Assembly: GCA_947473445.1 (NCBI GenBank)
Contig: CANJEU010000155.1
Coordinates: 1-5,726, forward strand
Length of the DNA stretch: 5,726 bases
Source: Fidelibacterota bacterium
Lineage (GTDB): Bacteria; Pseudomonadota; Alphaproteobacteria; Rhodospirillales; Rhodospirillaceae
Direction of reading: 5' to 3'
Shown: positions 1-5,726 of the stretch, in pieces
Layout: each line of letters begins with the position of its first letter
How positions within the stretch are numbered: the stretch's first letter is position 1
The notes under the pieces: generated by a model
Databases searched by the model: none
What the model was told of the DNA's origin: nothing
Seen by the model: the letters and a program-made list of their open reading frames with translations, nothing else
Program-made: the position numbers and the translations under genes

Positions 1-317
1 CGCGCGATGAAAAATGTGGCCGCCGCCACCAGCGCCAGCAGGAACAGGACCAGCGGGACAATCCCTGTGGGCGGGCTGCTCACATAGAAAAGCAGGTCCT
101 GCACCGGCACCCGCACCATGGCCAGCCACGGATGGATATAGTTGGGGGCCGCAAAAAGCAGTCCCATCGGCAGCCCGATGGCGATAATCACGAAGGTGAA
201 GCGTGCGAGGTAGGCCAGCTGGATCTGCGGCGAGAAACGTCGCTCCGCGAGGTACTGCGCGAGCTTGGTTTTGGCATCCTCTACGAAGTGTCTTTCATCG
301 GGCGACAGTTCGGCCAC
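1..317 (-). CDS. Unrecognised membrane protein, N-terminal part (truncated at left window edge)
   Basis: The visible part is 105 codons with no stop before the edge. The chosen start is GTG at 317-315, because GGGAG lies at 329-325 with a 7-nt spacer; the nearby ATG at 332-330 is in another frame and soon hits a stop. Residues 1-36 are charged and probably helical (begins VAELSPDERHFVEDAKTKLA), with no signal peptide. A hydrophobic segment at about 37-59 (FTFVIIAIGLPMGLLFAAP) and another at about 86-105 (IVPLVLFLLALVAAATFFIA) look like membrane helices. An amphipathic loop with Trp64 and YVSSPP lies between them. I do not recognise the family. It lies downstream of copC where copD is common, but CopD normally starts directly with a membrane helix and lacks such a soluble leader, so I do not call it CopD. 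It could be a tail gene of the copper operon or an unrelated neighbour. Reading frame and membrane character are well supported; function is unknown. Confidence 0.7.
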   Translation of the reverse strand, partial: MAELSPDERHFVEDAKTKLAQYLAERRFSPQIQLAYLARFTFVIIAIGLPMGLLFAAPNYIHPWLAMVRVPVQDLLFYVSSPPTGIVPLVLFLLALVAAATFFIA

Positions 318-388
318 GCGGAAACTCCCATGCGACGCCTCGTCGAGCGCAGATGGACTAAGTCTGCCGTGTCGTCGGCGATTCGGGA

Positions 389-418
389 ATAGAAAAACAC
401 ACGGGCGAATCCAAACAA
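389..418 (-). promoter_or_regulatory. Weak candidate sigma-70-like promoter for the left-edge membrane gene
   Basis: Within the 177-nt gap after copC, positions about 389-420 are clearly richer in A/T than the rest of the window. On the minus strand TTGTTT (418-413) and TTCTAT (394-389) are 18 nt apart and resemble -35 and -10 boxes. Transcription would begin about 65 nt before the GTG at 317. Both boxes match consensus poorly, so this is only a suggestion. Confidence 0.2.
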
Positions 419-456
419 ACAGGCGATTCCCGTCTGGCCTCGCGCTTTGGACGGTC

Positions 457-488
457 GCGGAGGAGTTGTGCGCCACGCTCTCCGCCGC
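457..488 (-). terminator. Possible hairpin just after copC, without a U-tract
   Basis: Shortly after the copC stop the minus strand reads GCGGCGGAG (488-480), a 14-nt loop, then CTCCTCCGC (465-457). The arms pair over 9 positions with one mismatch. No run of T follows, so it is not a classic intrinsic terminator. It could stabilise the 3' end of the cop mRNA, weaken read-through into the next gene, or be chance in GC-rich DNA. Folding energy was not calculated. Confidence 0.2.
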
Positions 489-494
489 TTTCGA

Positions 495-839
495 TTAGGG
501 TACGGTGAACTTTAGGGTGTGATCGGTTTCGTGGCGGTCGGACTTGACCTTGCAGGTCAGAACGTACGGCCCGGCCTTCAGGACGCCGCTCAGCGGCACA
601 TGTACATGTTCACGGGCCAGCGTCGCCATGCCGAGCCCGGAGGCCTTCGCGCCGGAAGCATCCGCCGCGCTACACGTCGCCTCATTAATCAACGCGTCGA
701 AGGTGAGGACGATTTCTTTCGCGTCTGTGGTCAGTACACCGCCGTCGACCGGGGACGATGATTTCAGGTGTGCGTGGGCAAACGCTTCGCCGGGCAACAA
801 CAGGGCGATGATGGGCAAGAACGGTACAATACGCCTCAT
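495..839 (-). CDS. copC: CopC-family periplasmic copper-binding protein
   Basis: A 114-aa protein with a Sec signal peptide (MRRIVPFLPIIALLLPGEAFA, cleavage likely after Ala21). Cleavage would leave His22 as the mature N-terminus in a HAHLKSSSP start, the CopC/YobA hallmark. In known CopC proteins Cu(II) is held by the N-terminal His plus a D-x-H motif near the C-terminus; here these would be His22, Asp101 and His103 (SDRHETDH), followed by the closing strand LKFTV. It likely chelates or carries Cu(II) in the periplasm. No Met-rich Cu(I) loop is visible. Unusual: Cys56 and Cys96 are its only cysteines, and Cys96 falls where many CopC proteins have Trp before the D-x-H strand. The start ATG at 839 has GGGAGG (850-845) with 5-nt spacing, set in the 12-nt gap after copB, so it is probably co-transcribed with copB. 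No CopD domain is fused to it. The family call is firm; the exact metal site is inferred. Confidence 0.9.
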   Translation of the reverse strand: MRRIVPFLPIIALLLPGEAFAHAHLKSSSPVDGGVLTTDAKEIVLTFDALINEATCSAADASGAKASGLGMATLAREHVHVPLSGVLKAGPYVLTCKVKSDRHETDHTLKFTVP

Positions 840-851
840 GATGACCTCCCG

Positions 852-1784
852 TTAGAACCAAGCCCGTATCCCGACGACCACGCCGGTCTCTCCGGCGTCG
901 TCTCCGGCCGCGCGCGCCAGATCGGCGCTCGCACCAATCTTGCGACTGTATGTTATCCCGACATAAGGCGCGAATTCACGCCTAACTTCATAGCGCATCC
1001 GCAGCCCAAGTTCGATATCCGACAGGCCCTTGCCGATGCGCTGCGCCGGCATCGCCTGCGCGGAAAAATTAAGTTCCGCGCGCGGTTCCAAAATCACGCG
1101 CTGCGTGATGAGTTGCTCGTACGAAGCTTCGGCGCGCGCCAGCAGATCTCCTTTGTCCGAGACGAAGGCGCCCGCGCCGACCTCAAACCAATAGGGCGCC
1201 AGTCCCTCTAGTCCAAGGACAGCGTATGTGCGCGACGGACTGGGCTTGATATCGTGGCGCAGGCCCGCCTGCAGGTCGAAATAAGGACCAATTGCGCGGG
1301 AATAGAGCGCCTGCACCTCCGCGTGATGGGCGGGACCACTAATCTCGCCTTCACCTTCCGTTTTCACGACCGCGCGATTGATGTCGCCGCCGAACCAGGC
1401 TTCACCTTGCCAGCGCATCCCGTCCTGTCCGCGCTGGGCCGTATACTCGAGCGTATCAATCATGACCTTCGAAAACACATGGGCGCCGTGCTCGTGATGG
1501 AGCATCTCGCGGGAGGCGGCCATGGCTTCGGCGCCAAAAATCCGGTCTGCGGCGTGATCGTTGGGCGGCGGAGGCGCTTGCACGGACGTTGTCGTATTTG
1601 AGGCGCCCGCATGCCCGGCGTGGGGATCTTCGGCCGGCTTTTCCGGCGCCGCGTGGTTTGCATGCGCGTCCGCCTCAGCGGCAGGCTTCGCTGCGGGCAT
1701 TTTATGGTTCGCGTGGGGATCTTCCGCCGCCAGGCTCGCCCTTGCCGCGAGGGCCACCGCCAAAACCAGGGCCAAGGACTTCAT
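852..1784 (-). CDS. copB: CopB-family outer-membrane copper-resistance protein
   Basis: A 310-aa protein when started at ATG 1784. That start overlaps the copA stop as ATGA, has GGAG (1795-1792) 7 nt upstream, and opens directly into a signal peptide (MKSLALVLAVALAARASLAA). Starting at ATG 1859 would add 25 Arg/Ala-rich residues before the signal and is rejected. Residues 22-59 are a low-complexity copper-ligand region with three related motifs (DPHANHK, DAHANHA, DPHAGHA), followed by a Pro-rich linker (71-74). The conserved CopB core begins at about 76 (DHAADRIFGAEAM, then REMLHHEHG). The rest alternates hydrophobic and polar residues like beta-strands and ends in Trp-Phe, a typical C-terminal signature of outer-membrane barrels. 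By family, CopB is an outer-membrane protein needed for full copper resistance; whether it binds, stores or exports copper is not settled by sequence. It is translationally coupled to copA. The family assignment is firm. Confidence 0.93.
   Translation of the reverse strand: MKSLALVLAVALAARASLAAEDPHANHKMPAAKPAAEADAHANHAAPEKPAEDPHAGHAGASNTTTSVQAPPPPNDHAADRIFGAEAMAASREMLHHEHGAHVFSKVMIDTLEYTAQRGQDGMRWQGEAWFGGDINRAVVKTEGEGEISGPAHHAEVQALYSRAIGPYFDLQAGLRHDIKPSPSRTYAVLGLEGLAPYWFEVGAGAFVSDKGDLLARAEASYEQLITQRVILEPRAELNFSAQAMPAQRIGKGLSDIELGLRMRYEVRREFAPYVGITYSRKIGASADLARAAGDDAGETGVVVGIRAWF
1608..1721 (-). repeat. Three-copy His-rich motif in the CopB N-terminus
   Basis: Three degenerate copies of D-x-H-A-(N/G)-H occur at CopB residues 22-28, 39-45 and 53-59, separated by Ala/Pro/Lys/Glu spacers. 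At the DNA level the first and third copies share the plus-strand string gcgtggggatcttc (1618-1631 and 1711-1724), suggesting duplication of a coding segment. The repeats supply six His residues as likely copper ligands. Confidence 0.7.
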
Positions 1785-3571
1785 GCGGGTTCTCCGTCGA
1801 GCGGCCGCACCGTCACCACCTGCATCATGCCGGCGTGCATATGGAAGAGCAGGTGACAATGGAACGCCCAGTCCCCCGGCGCGTCGGCGGTCAGGTCCAG
1901 CGTCACCTTCCCGCCGGGAAGCACGTTCACGGTGTGCTTGCGCGGATGGTGGCCGGGATGCCCATTCACGACTTCAAAAAAATGGCCGTGCAGATGAATC
2001 GGGTGGGCCATCATAGTGTCGTTCACCAGCACGATGCGCACGCGTTCGTCCTTGCGGAACGGGATGGGCGCTTTCACCTCGCTGAACTTCTCGCCGTCCA
2101 GCGACCACATGAAGCGTTCCATATTGCCGGTCAGATGGATTTCTTTCGTCCGGGTCGGCGGCCGCGGGTCAGGGTTCGCCGTCAGCGCCACGAGGTCGGT
2201 ATACACCAGCACCTTATGTCCGACGTCTTCGAGGCCCTGGCCCGGCTCGCCGGTGCGATCGGTCGGCATTGGCGAGATGGTCTGCACGCCCGGTCCCATC
2301 TTAACCTGCGGCGCGTTTCTCGGATCGCGCATGGACATGCTGTGCGACATCGGCGCAGCGGGCGCGGGGGCCGGCGACGCGGCGGGCATCATATGGCCCA
2401 TGGCCGCGTGATCCATTTTTGAGTGATCCATTTTGGAATGATCAACCGCCGGCGCGGGCGCGCTATGATCCATCGCGCCCATACCCATGTCTTTCATGCT
2501 CGCATGCGGCCGCGCGCGCAGCGGCGGTACGACGGCGGACATGCCTTCGCGCGGCGCCAGCGTCGCTCGTGCCATGCCCGATCGGTCGACAGACTCCGCC
2601 ACCAGCGTGAACGCCTGATCGGGCATGGGTCCAATCACGATGTCGTAGGTTTCCGCCACCGCGATCTGGAATTCATCAACGGTCACCGGGCGCACGTTCT
2701 GCCCGTCCGCCTGCACGACCGTCAGCGGCACGCCGGGGATGCGCACATTGAAGATCGTCATGGCGCTCGCGTTGATCACGCGCAGACGCACACGCTCGCC
2801 GGGCGAAAACAGCCCCGTCCAATTGTCCGCCGGGCCGTGGCCGTTGACCAGATAGGCATAAGCCGCGCCCGTCACGTCGGAAATATCGGTGGGGTCCATG
2901 CGCATCTGCGCCCACGCAAGCCGCTCATTCAAAGATTGATCTTTACCCGCCAGCAAGCCGACTAGGGTCTGTTTCTGGAAATTGAAAACACCGGCCTGTT
3001 GCTTCAGGCGTTTCATAATGGCGTGCGGATGGATGAAGCTATAGTCGGACAGTACCACCACATGTTCGCGGTCGTAGGCGACAGGATCGGCATCCTGCGG
3101 ATCGATCACCAGGGGCCCGTAGTGGCCCAACTGCTCCTGAAGGCCCGAATGGCTGTGATACCAGTAGGTGCCCGCCTGGATCAGCGGAAACTCGTAGGTG
3201 AAGGTGGCGCCGGGCTTGATGCCGGGGAAGCTCACCCCAGGAACACCGTCGAATTGGAACGGCACGAGAAGTCCATGCCAATGGATGGAGGTGTCCTCGG
3301 CGAGCTTGTTGATCACTGACAGACGAACTTTTTCGCCTTCCTTGAGACGGATGAGCGGGCCCGGCACGGTCCCGTTCACCGTCACCGCATGGGCCGTGCG
3401 GCCGTCGATCTCCCAGGCGGCGTGATCGACCGTCAGGGTGATGTCATTCCCCGAGACTGTCGGCAGCGTCCGCACGCGGCCGGGTGAGGCACTGCGCGCC
3501 CACGTCGGCAGCAGCGCCGTCGCCCCCGCCAGTCCGGTTCTCAGAATCGCACGTCGGCTCGTCATGTTCAT
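1781..3571 (-). CDS. copA: CopA/PcoA-family periplasmic multicopper oxidase
   Basis: A 596-aa protein, within the usual size for copper-resistance multicopper oxidases. A twin-arginine signal (SRRAILRTGLAGATALL, residues 5-21) implies folded export by Tat. All four copper-site motifs are present: HWHG (97-100), HSH (139-141), HPIHLHGH (523-530) and HCHLLFHMHAGM (571-582). By family alignment, type 1 copper would be held by His523, Cys572, His577 and axial Met582; the type 2/3 cluster would use His97, 99, 139, 141, 526, 528, 571 and 573. A Met/His-rich insert spans about 358-428. The likely role is oxidation of Cu(I) to Cu(II) and copper sequestration in the periplasm. The start is uncertain: ATG 3571 overlaps the ATPase stop as ATGA, but AAGAG (3577-3573) is only 1 nt from it and sits 7 nt before ATG 3565 (Met3). 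The true protein may therefore be 594 aa. The stop overlaps the copB start. This copA is not the copper ATPase that carries the same name in other species. Confidence 0.96.
   Translation of the reverse strand: MNMTSRRAILRTGLAGATALLPTWARSASPGRVRTLPTVSGNDITLTVDHAAWEIDGRTAHAVTVNGTVPGPLIRLKEGEKVRLSVINKLAEDTSIHWHGLLVPFQFDGVPGVSFPGIKPGATFTYEFPLIQAGTYWYHSHSGLQEQLGHYGPLVIDPQDADPVAYDREHVVVLSDYSFIHPHAIMKRLKQQAGVFNFQKQTLVGLLAGKDQSLNERLAWAQMRMDPTDISDVTGAAYAYLVNGHGPADNWTGLFSPGERVRLRVINASAMTIFNVRIPGVPLTVVQADGQNVRPVTVDEFQIAVAETYDIVIGPMPDQAFTLVAESVDRSGMARATLAPREGMSAVVPPLRARPHASMKDMGMGAMDHSAPAPAVDHSKMDHSKMDHAAMGHMMPAASPAPAPAAPMSHSMSMRDPRNAPQVKMGPGVQTISPMPTDRTGEPGQGLEDVGHKVLVYTDLVALTANPDPRPPTRTKEIHLTGNMERFMWSLDGEKFSEVKAPIPFRKDERVRIVLVNDTMMAHPIHLHGHFFEVVNGHPGHHPRKHTVNVLPGGKVTLDLTADAPGDWAFHCHLLFHMHAGMMQVVTVRPLDGEPA
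2408..2443 (-). repeat. Tandem DHSKM copper-ligand repeat within copA
   Basis: Residues 377-388 of the oxidase read DHSKMDHSKMDH, two copies of a 15-nt unit plus a partial third, followed by AAMGHMM. The DNA copies differ at a few third-codon positions (for example CAT/CAC and TCC/TCA). The protein motif therefore looks maintained by selection rather than by very recent duplication. It forms the centre of the longer Met/His-rich insert (about 2288-2500). Confidence 0.75.
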
Positions 3572-5726
3572 ACTCTTACAAAGCGGAGACGAAGGGCATT
3601 GGCGATCACGCTCACCGACGACAACGCCATAGCGGCAGCGGCGATGATAGGTGACAGCAGAATTCCGAAGAGAGCGTACAAGGCGCCGGCAGCCACCGGC
3701 ACGCCCGCCGCGTTATAGATGAAAGCGAAGAAAAGATTCTGGCGGATATTGTTCATCGTCGCGTGCGACAGGGCGCGTGCGCGAACAATCCCCATCAGAT
3801 CACCTTTCACCAGCGTGACGCCGGCGCTTTCCATCGCAACGTCGGTGCCGCTGCCCATGGCAATGCCCACGTCCGCGGCCGCGAGCGCCGGCGCGTCGTT
3901 GACACCGTCTCCGGCCATCGCGACCACGCGCCCCTCGCCCCGCAGGCGCTTGACGACATCGGCTTTGCGATCGGGAAGCACGCCCGCTTCCACGTCCGCG
4001 ATGCCCAATTTATGCGCGACAGCTTGCGCCGTTGTGATGTGATCGCCCGTGAGCATGACGATCCGAACGCCTTCGCGCTGCAACGTTGCGACCGCTTCCC
4101 GTGTCGTGGGTTTGATGGGATCGGCGATGGCCAGCAAGCCGGCCAGCTTCCCATCGACGCCGACAAAGATCGCCGTTGCGCCTTCGCCACGAAGATAATC
4201 GGCACGCTCTTGAAACTCGGATACATCGATATTCAGGCTTTCGAGGAACGCTGCGCTGCCCAACGCAACGGCGCGGCCCTCCACCTTCCCGACAGCGCCT
4301 TTGCCCGTCGGGGAGTCGAAGTCCGCGACCGGGGGAACGGCAATGCTCGAGCCTGCGGCCGCTTTCATGATCGCCTGCGCCAGGGGATGTTCGCTCGCCC
4401 GCTCCACCGCAGCGGCGAGGCGCAACACCTCAATGTCGGTGAAAGGCGCGTAGGGAAGAATTTCCGTCACGCTGGGTTTGCCTTCCGTCAGCGTGCCGGT
4501 TTTATCGACCACCAGCGTGTCGACCTTCTCCAATCGTTCGAGCGCTTCGGCATTCTTGATCAGCACGCCCATCTGCGCGCCCCGCCCCACACCCACCATG
4601 ATAGACATCGGGGTCGCAAGACCGAGGGCACAGGGGCAAGCGATGATTAACACCGCGACAGCGGCCACCAGTCCCATGGCGAAGCGCGGTTCCGGCCCAA
4701 ACGCGTACCACGCGGCGAAGGCCGCCAGGGCCACCGCGATCACGAGTGGGACGAACCAGCCGGCGACGCGGTCCGCCATCCGCTGGATGGGGGCGCGGCT
4801 GCGCTGGGCTTCGCCGACCATCTGCACGATCCGCGCCAGCATGGTCTCGCGTCCGACCTTCTCGGCCCGCATGATCAGGGCGCCGGACTGGTTGATCGTA
4901 CCGCCGATCAACAGCGCGCCCTGTTCCTTCGTCACCGGCATCGGCTCGCCCGTCACCAGGCTCTCATCAACGGCCGAGCGCCCTTCGATCACCTTACCGT
5001 CCACCGGCACCTTCTCGCCGGGGCGCACGCGCAGCAAATCTCCGGGCTGAACGAGATCAAGCCCAACCTCTTCCTCCGCCCCGTCAACGTTCAGCCGGCG
5101 CGCGGTCTTTGGCGCAAGATTGAGCAGTGCTTTGATGGCGCCCGAGGTTTGCTCCCGCGCGCGCAGTTCCAACACCTGGCCCAACAGGACAAGCACGGTG
5201 ATCACCGCCGCGGCCTCGAAATACACGGCCACCGTTCCGTCGGCGCTGCGGAACGCATCAGGGAAGAGCCCAGGCACGGCGGTGCCAACAAGGCTGTAAG
5301 TCCATGAGACTCCCGTTCCCATGGCGATCAGCGTGAACATATTGAGCTTGAGGGTGACGAGTGAACGCCACGCGCGCACGAAGAACGGCCAACCAGCCCA
5401 TAACACAACGGGCGTTGCGAAAATCAGTTGGATCCAGTTCCCCATCTGGCGCGGAACCAGGTGATGCATGTCCACCACATGCCCGCCCATTTCGATCACC
5501 ACCGCGGGCAACGCCAGCGCGAGGCCCAGCCAGAACCGGCGCGTCATGTCGCGCAGTTCGGGGTTGGCTGTGCTTTCCGCCGTGATCTCCACGGGCTCGA
5601 GCGCCATACCGCAAATCGGACAGGCCCCAGCCCCGACCTGGCGCACCTCTGGATGCATCGGGCAGGTATAGATCGCATCGGATGATGCTGATGCGTCGGG
5701 GATGGCGGTCTTCAGGTACTTCGCCG
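3568..5726 (-). CDS. Cu(+)-exporting P1B-1-type ATPase, 5' end beyond right window edge
   Basis: The visible part is 718 residues; residues are numbered here from the Met at 5658. That Met lies inside a heavy-metal-binding motif (YTCPMHPEV, then CPICGM at 13-18), and the frame stays open to the edge, so it is not the start. The residues just before, AKYLKTAIPD, resemble the tail of a YHS domain, so a YHS plus heavy-metal-binding N-terminus is inferred. P-type ATPase motifs follow in order: TGEP (236-239) in the actuator domain, CPC (341-343) in helix 6, DKTGT (385-389, Asp385 phosphorylated), SEHPL (422-426), TGDH (537-540) and GDGVND (583-588). Helix 7 has N641, Y648, N649 and P654; helix 8 has M677, S680 and S681. 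With CPC these are the known Cu(+)/Ag(+) P1B-1 ligands. It likely drives Cu(+) from cytoplasm to periplasm. The stop overlaps the next gene as ATGA. No symbol is given because this ATPase is called copA, actP or copF in different species. Confidence 0.96.
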   Translation of the reverse strand, partial: AKYLKTAIPDASASSDAIYTCPMHPEVRQVGAGACPICGMALEPVEITAESTANPELRDMTRRFWLGLALALPAVVIEMGGHVVDMHHLVPRQMGNWIQLIFATPVVLWAGWPFFVRAWRSLVTLKLNMFTLIAMGTGVSWTYSLVGTAVPGLFPDAFRSADGTVAVYFEAAAVITVLVLLGQVLELRAREQTSGAIKALLNLAPKTARRLNVDGAEEEVGLDLVQPGDLLRVRPGEKVPVDGKVIEGRSAVDESLVTGEPMPVTKEQGALLIGGTINQSGALIMRAEKVGRETMLARIVQMVGEAQRSRAPIQRMADRVAGWFVPLVIAVALAAFAAWYAFGPEPRFAMGLVAAVAVLIIACPCALGLATPMSIMVGVGRGAQMGVLIKNAEALERLEKVDTLVVDKTGTLTEGKPSVTEILPYAPFTDIEVLRLAAAVERASEHPLAQAIMKAAAGSSIAVPPVADFDSPTGKGAVGKVEGRAVALGSAAFLESLNIDVSEFQERADYLRGEGATAIFVGVDGKLAGLLAIADPIKPTTREAVATLQREGVRIVMLTGDHITTAQAVAHKLGIADVEAGVLPDRKADVVKRLRGEGRVVAMAGDGVNDAPALAAADVGIAMGSGTDVAMESAGVTLVKGDLMGIVRARALSHATMNNIRQNLFFAFIYNAAGVPVAAGALYALFGILLSPIIAAAAMALSSVSVIANALRLRFVRV

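Noticed and set aside
384..432. Inverted repeat CGGGAAT (384-390) / ATTCCCG (426-432)
   Set aside because: Only 7 bp arms separated by 35 nt, overlapping the weak promoter-like site; could be an operator but is too short and too far apart to support.
132..498. Two short plus-strand open frames over the left edge region
   Set aside because: They overlap the minus-strand membrane gene and the copC end, show no domain or convincing ribosome binding site, and look like shadows.
1785..1859. Upstream ATG for copB giving a 335-aa protein
   Set aside because: The extra 25 residues are the out-of-frame shadow of the copA end and would bury the signal peptide; ATG 1784 has a Shine-Dalgarno sequence and a direct signal peptide.
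1589..2422. 277-codon plus-strand open frame antisense to copA/copB
   Set aside because: It lies opposite two well-supported genes; the translation is rich in Arg, His, Gly and Pro with no domain or signal, as expected for a GC-rich shadow frame.
3763..4650. 295-codon plus-strand open frame antisense to the ATPase
   Set aside because: It mirrors the conserved ATPase catalytic region, has an Arg/His-rich biased composition and shows no recognisable motif.
5656..5658. Met codon as the start of the ATPase
   Set aside because: It is the Met inside the conserved CPMHPEV motif, and coding sequence in the same frame continues upstream to the window edge.

Overview
The window is GC-rich and carries one compact copper-resistance gene cluster, all on the minus strand, so it reads from right to left. 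The cluster matches the chromosomal or plasmid-borne cop/pco loci of Proteobacteria. Two things point to a Gram-negative host: a CopB-type outer-membrane protein, and a Tat-exported multicopper oxidase with a periplasmic CopC partner. Sequence flavour and gene order suggest an alphaproteobacterium. That is an impression only; no RNA gene or other taxonomic marker is present.

Layout in transcription order: (1) 5726-3568, a Cu(+)-type P1B-1 ATPase that lacks its 5' end because the gene runs off the right edge. (2) 3571-1781, a CopA/PcoA-family multicopper oxidase with a Met/His-rich insert. (3) 1784-852, CopB, with a His-rich N-terminus and an outer-membrane-type C-terminus. (4) 839-495, a small CopC. 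(5) After a 177-nt gap, 317-1, the first 105 codons of an unrecognised membrane protein that runs off the left edge. Genes 1/2 and 2/3 share ATGA stop/start overlaps, and genes 3/4 are 12 nt apart with a strong Shine-Dalgarno sequence between them. The first four are therefore almost certainly one transcript. The fifth may be its tail or may have its own promoter in the AT-richer gap.

How the genes likely work together: the ATPase pumps Cu(+) from the cytoplasm to the periplasm. The multicopper oxidase oxidises or binds periplasmic copper, probably using its Met/His-rich segment. CopC chelates periplasmic Cu(II), and CopB handles copper at the outer membrane. No regulator (CueR, CopRS) and no recognisable CopD is in the window. 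No tRNA, rRNA, CRISPR array, insertion sequence or origin was seen.

This is mainly a well-known system. The least explained parts are the membrane protein at the left edge, sitting where copD is often found, and the unusual cysteine pair in CopC.
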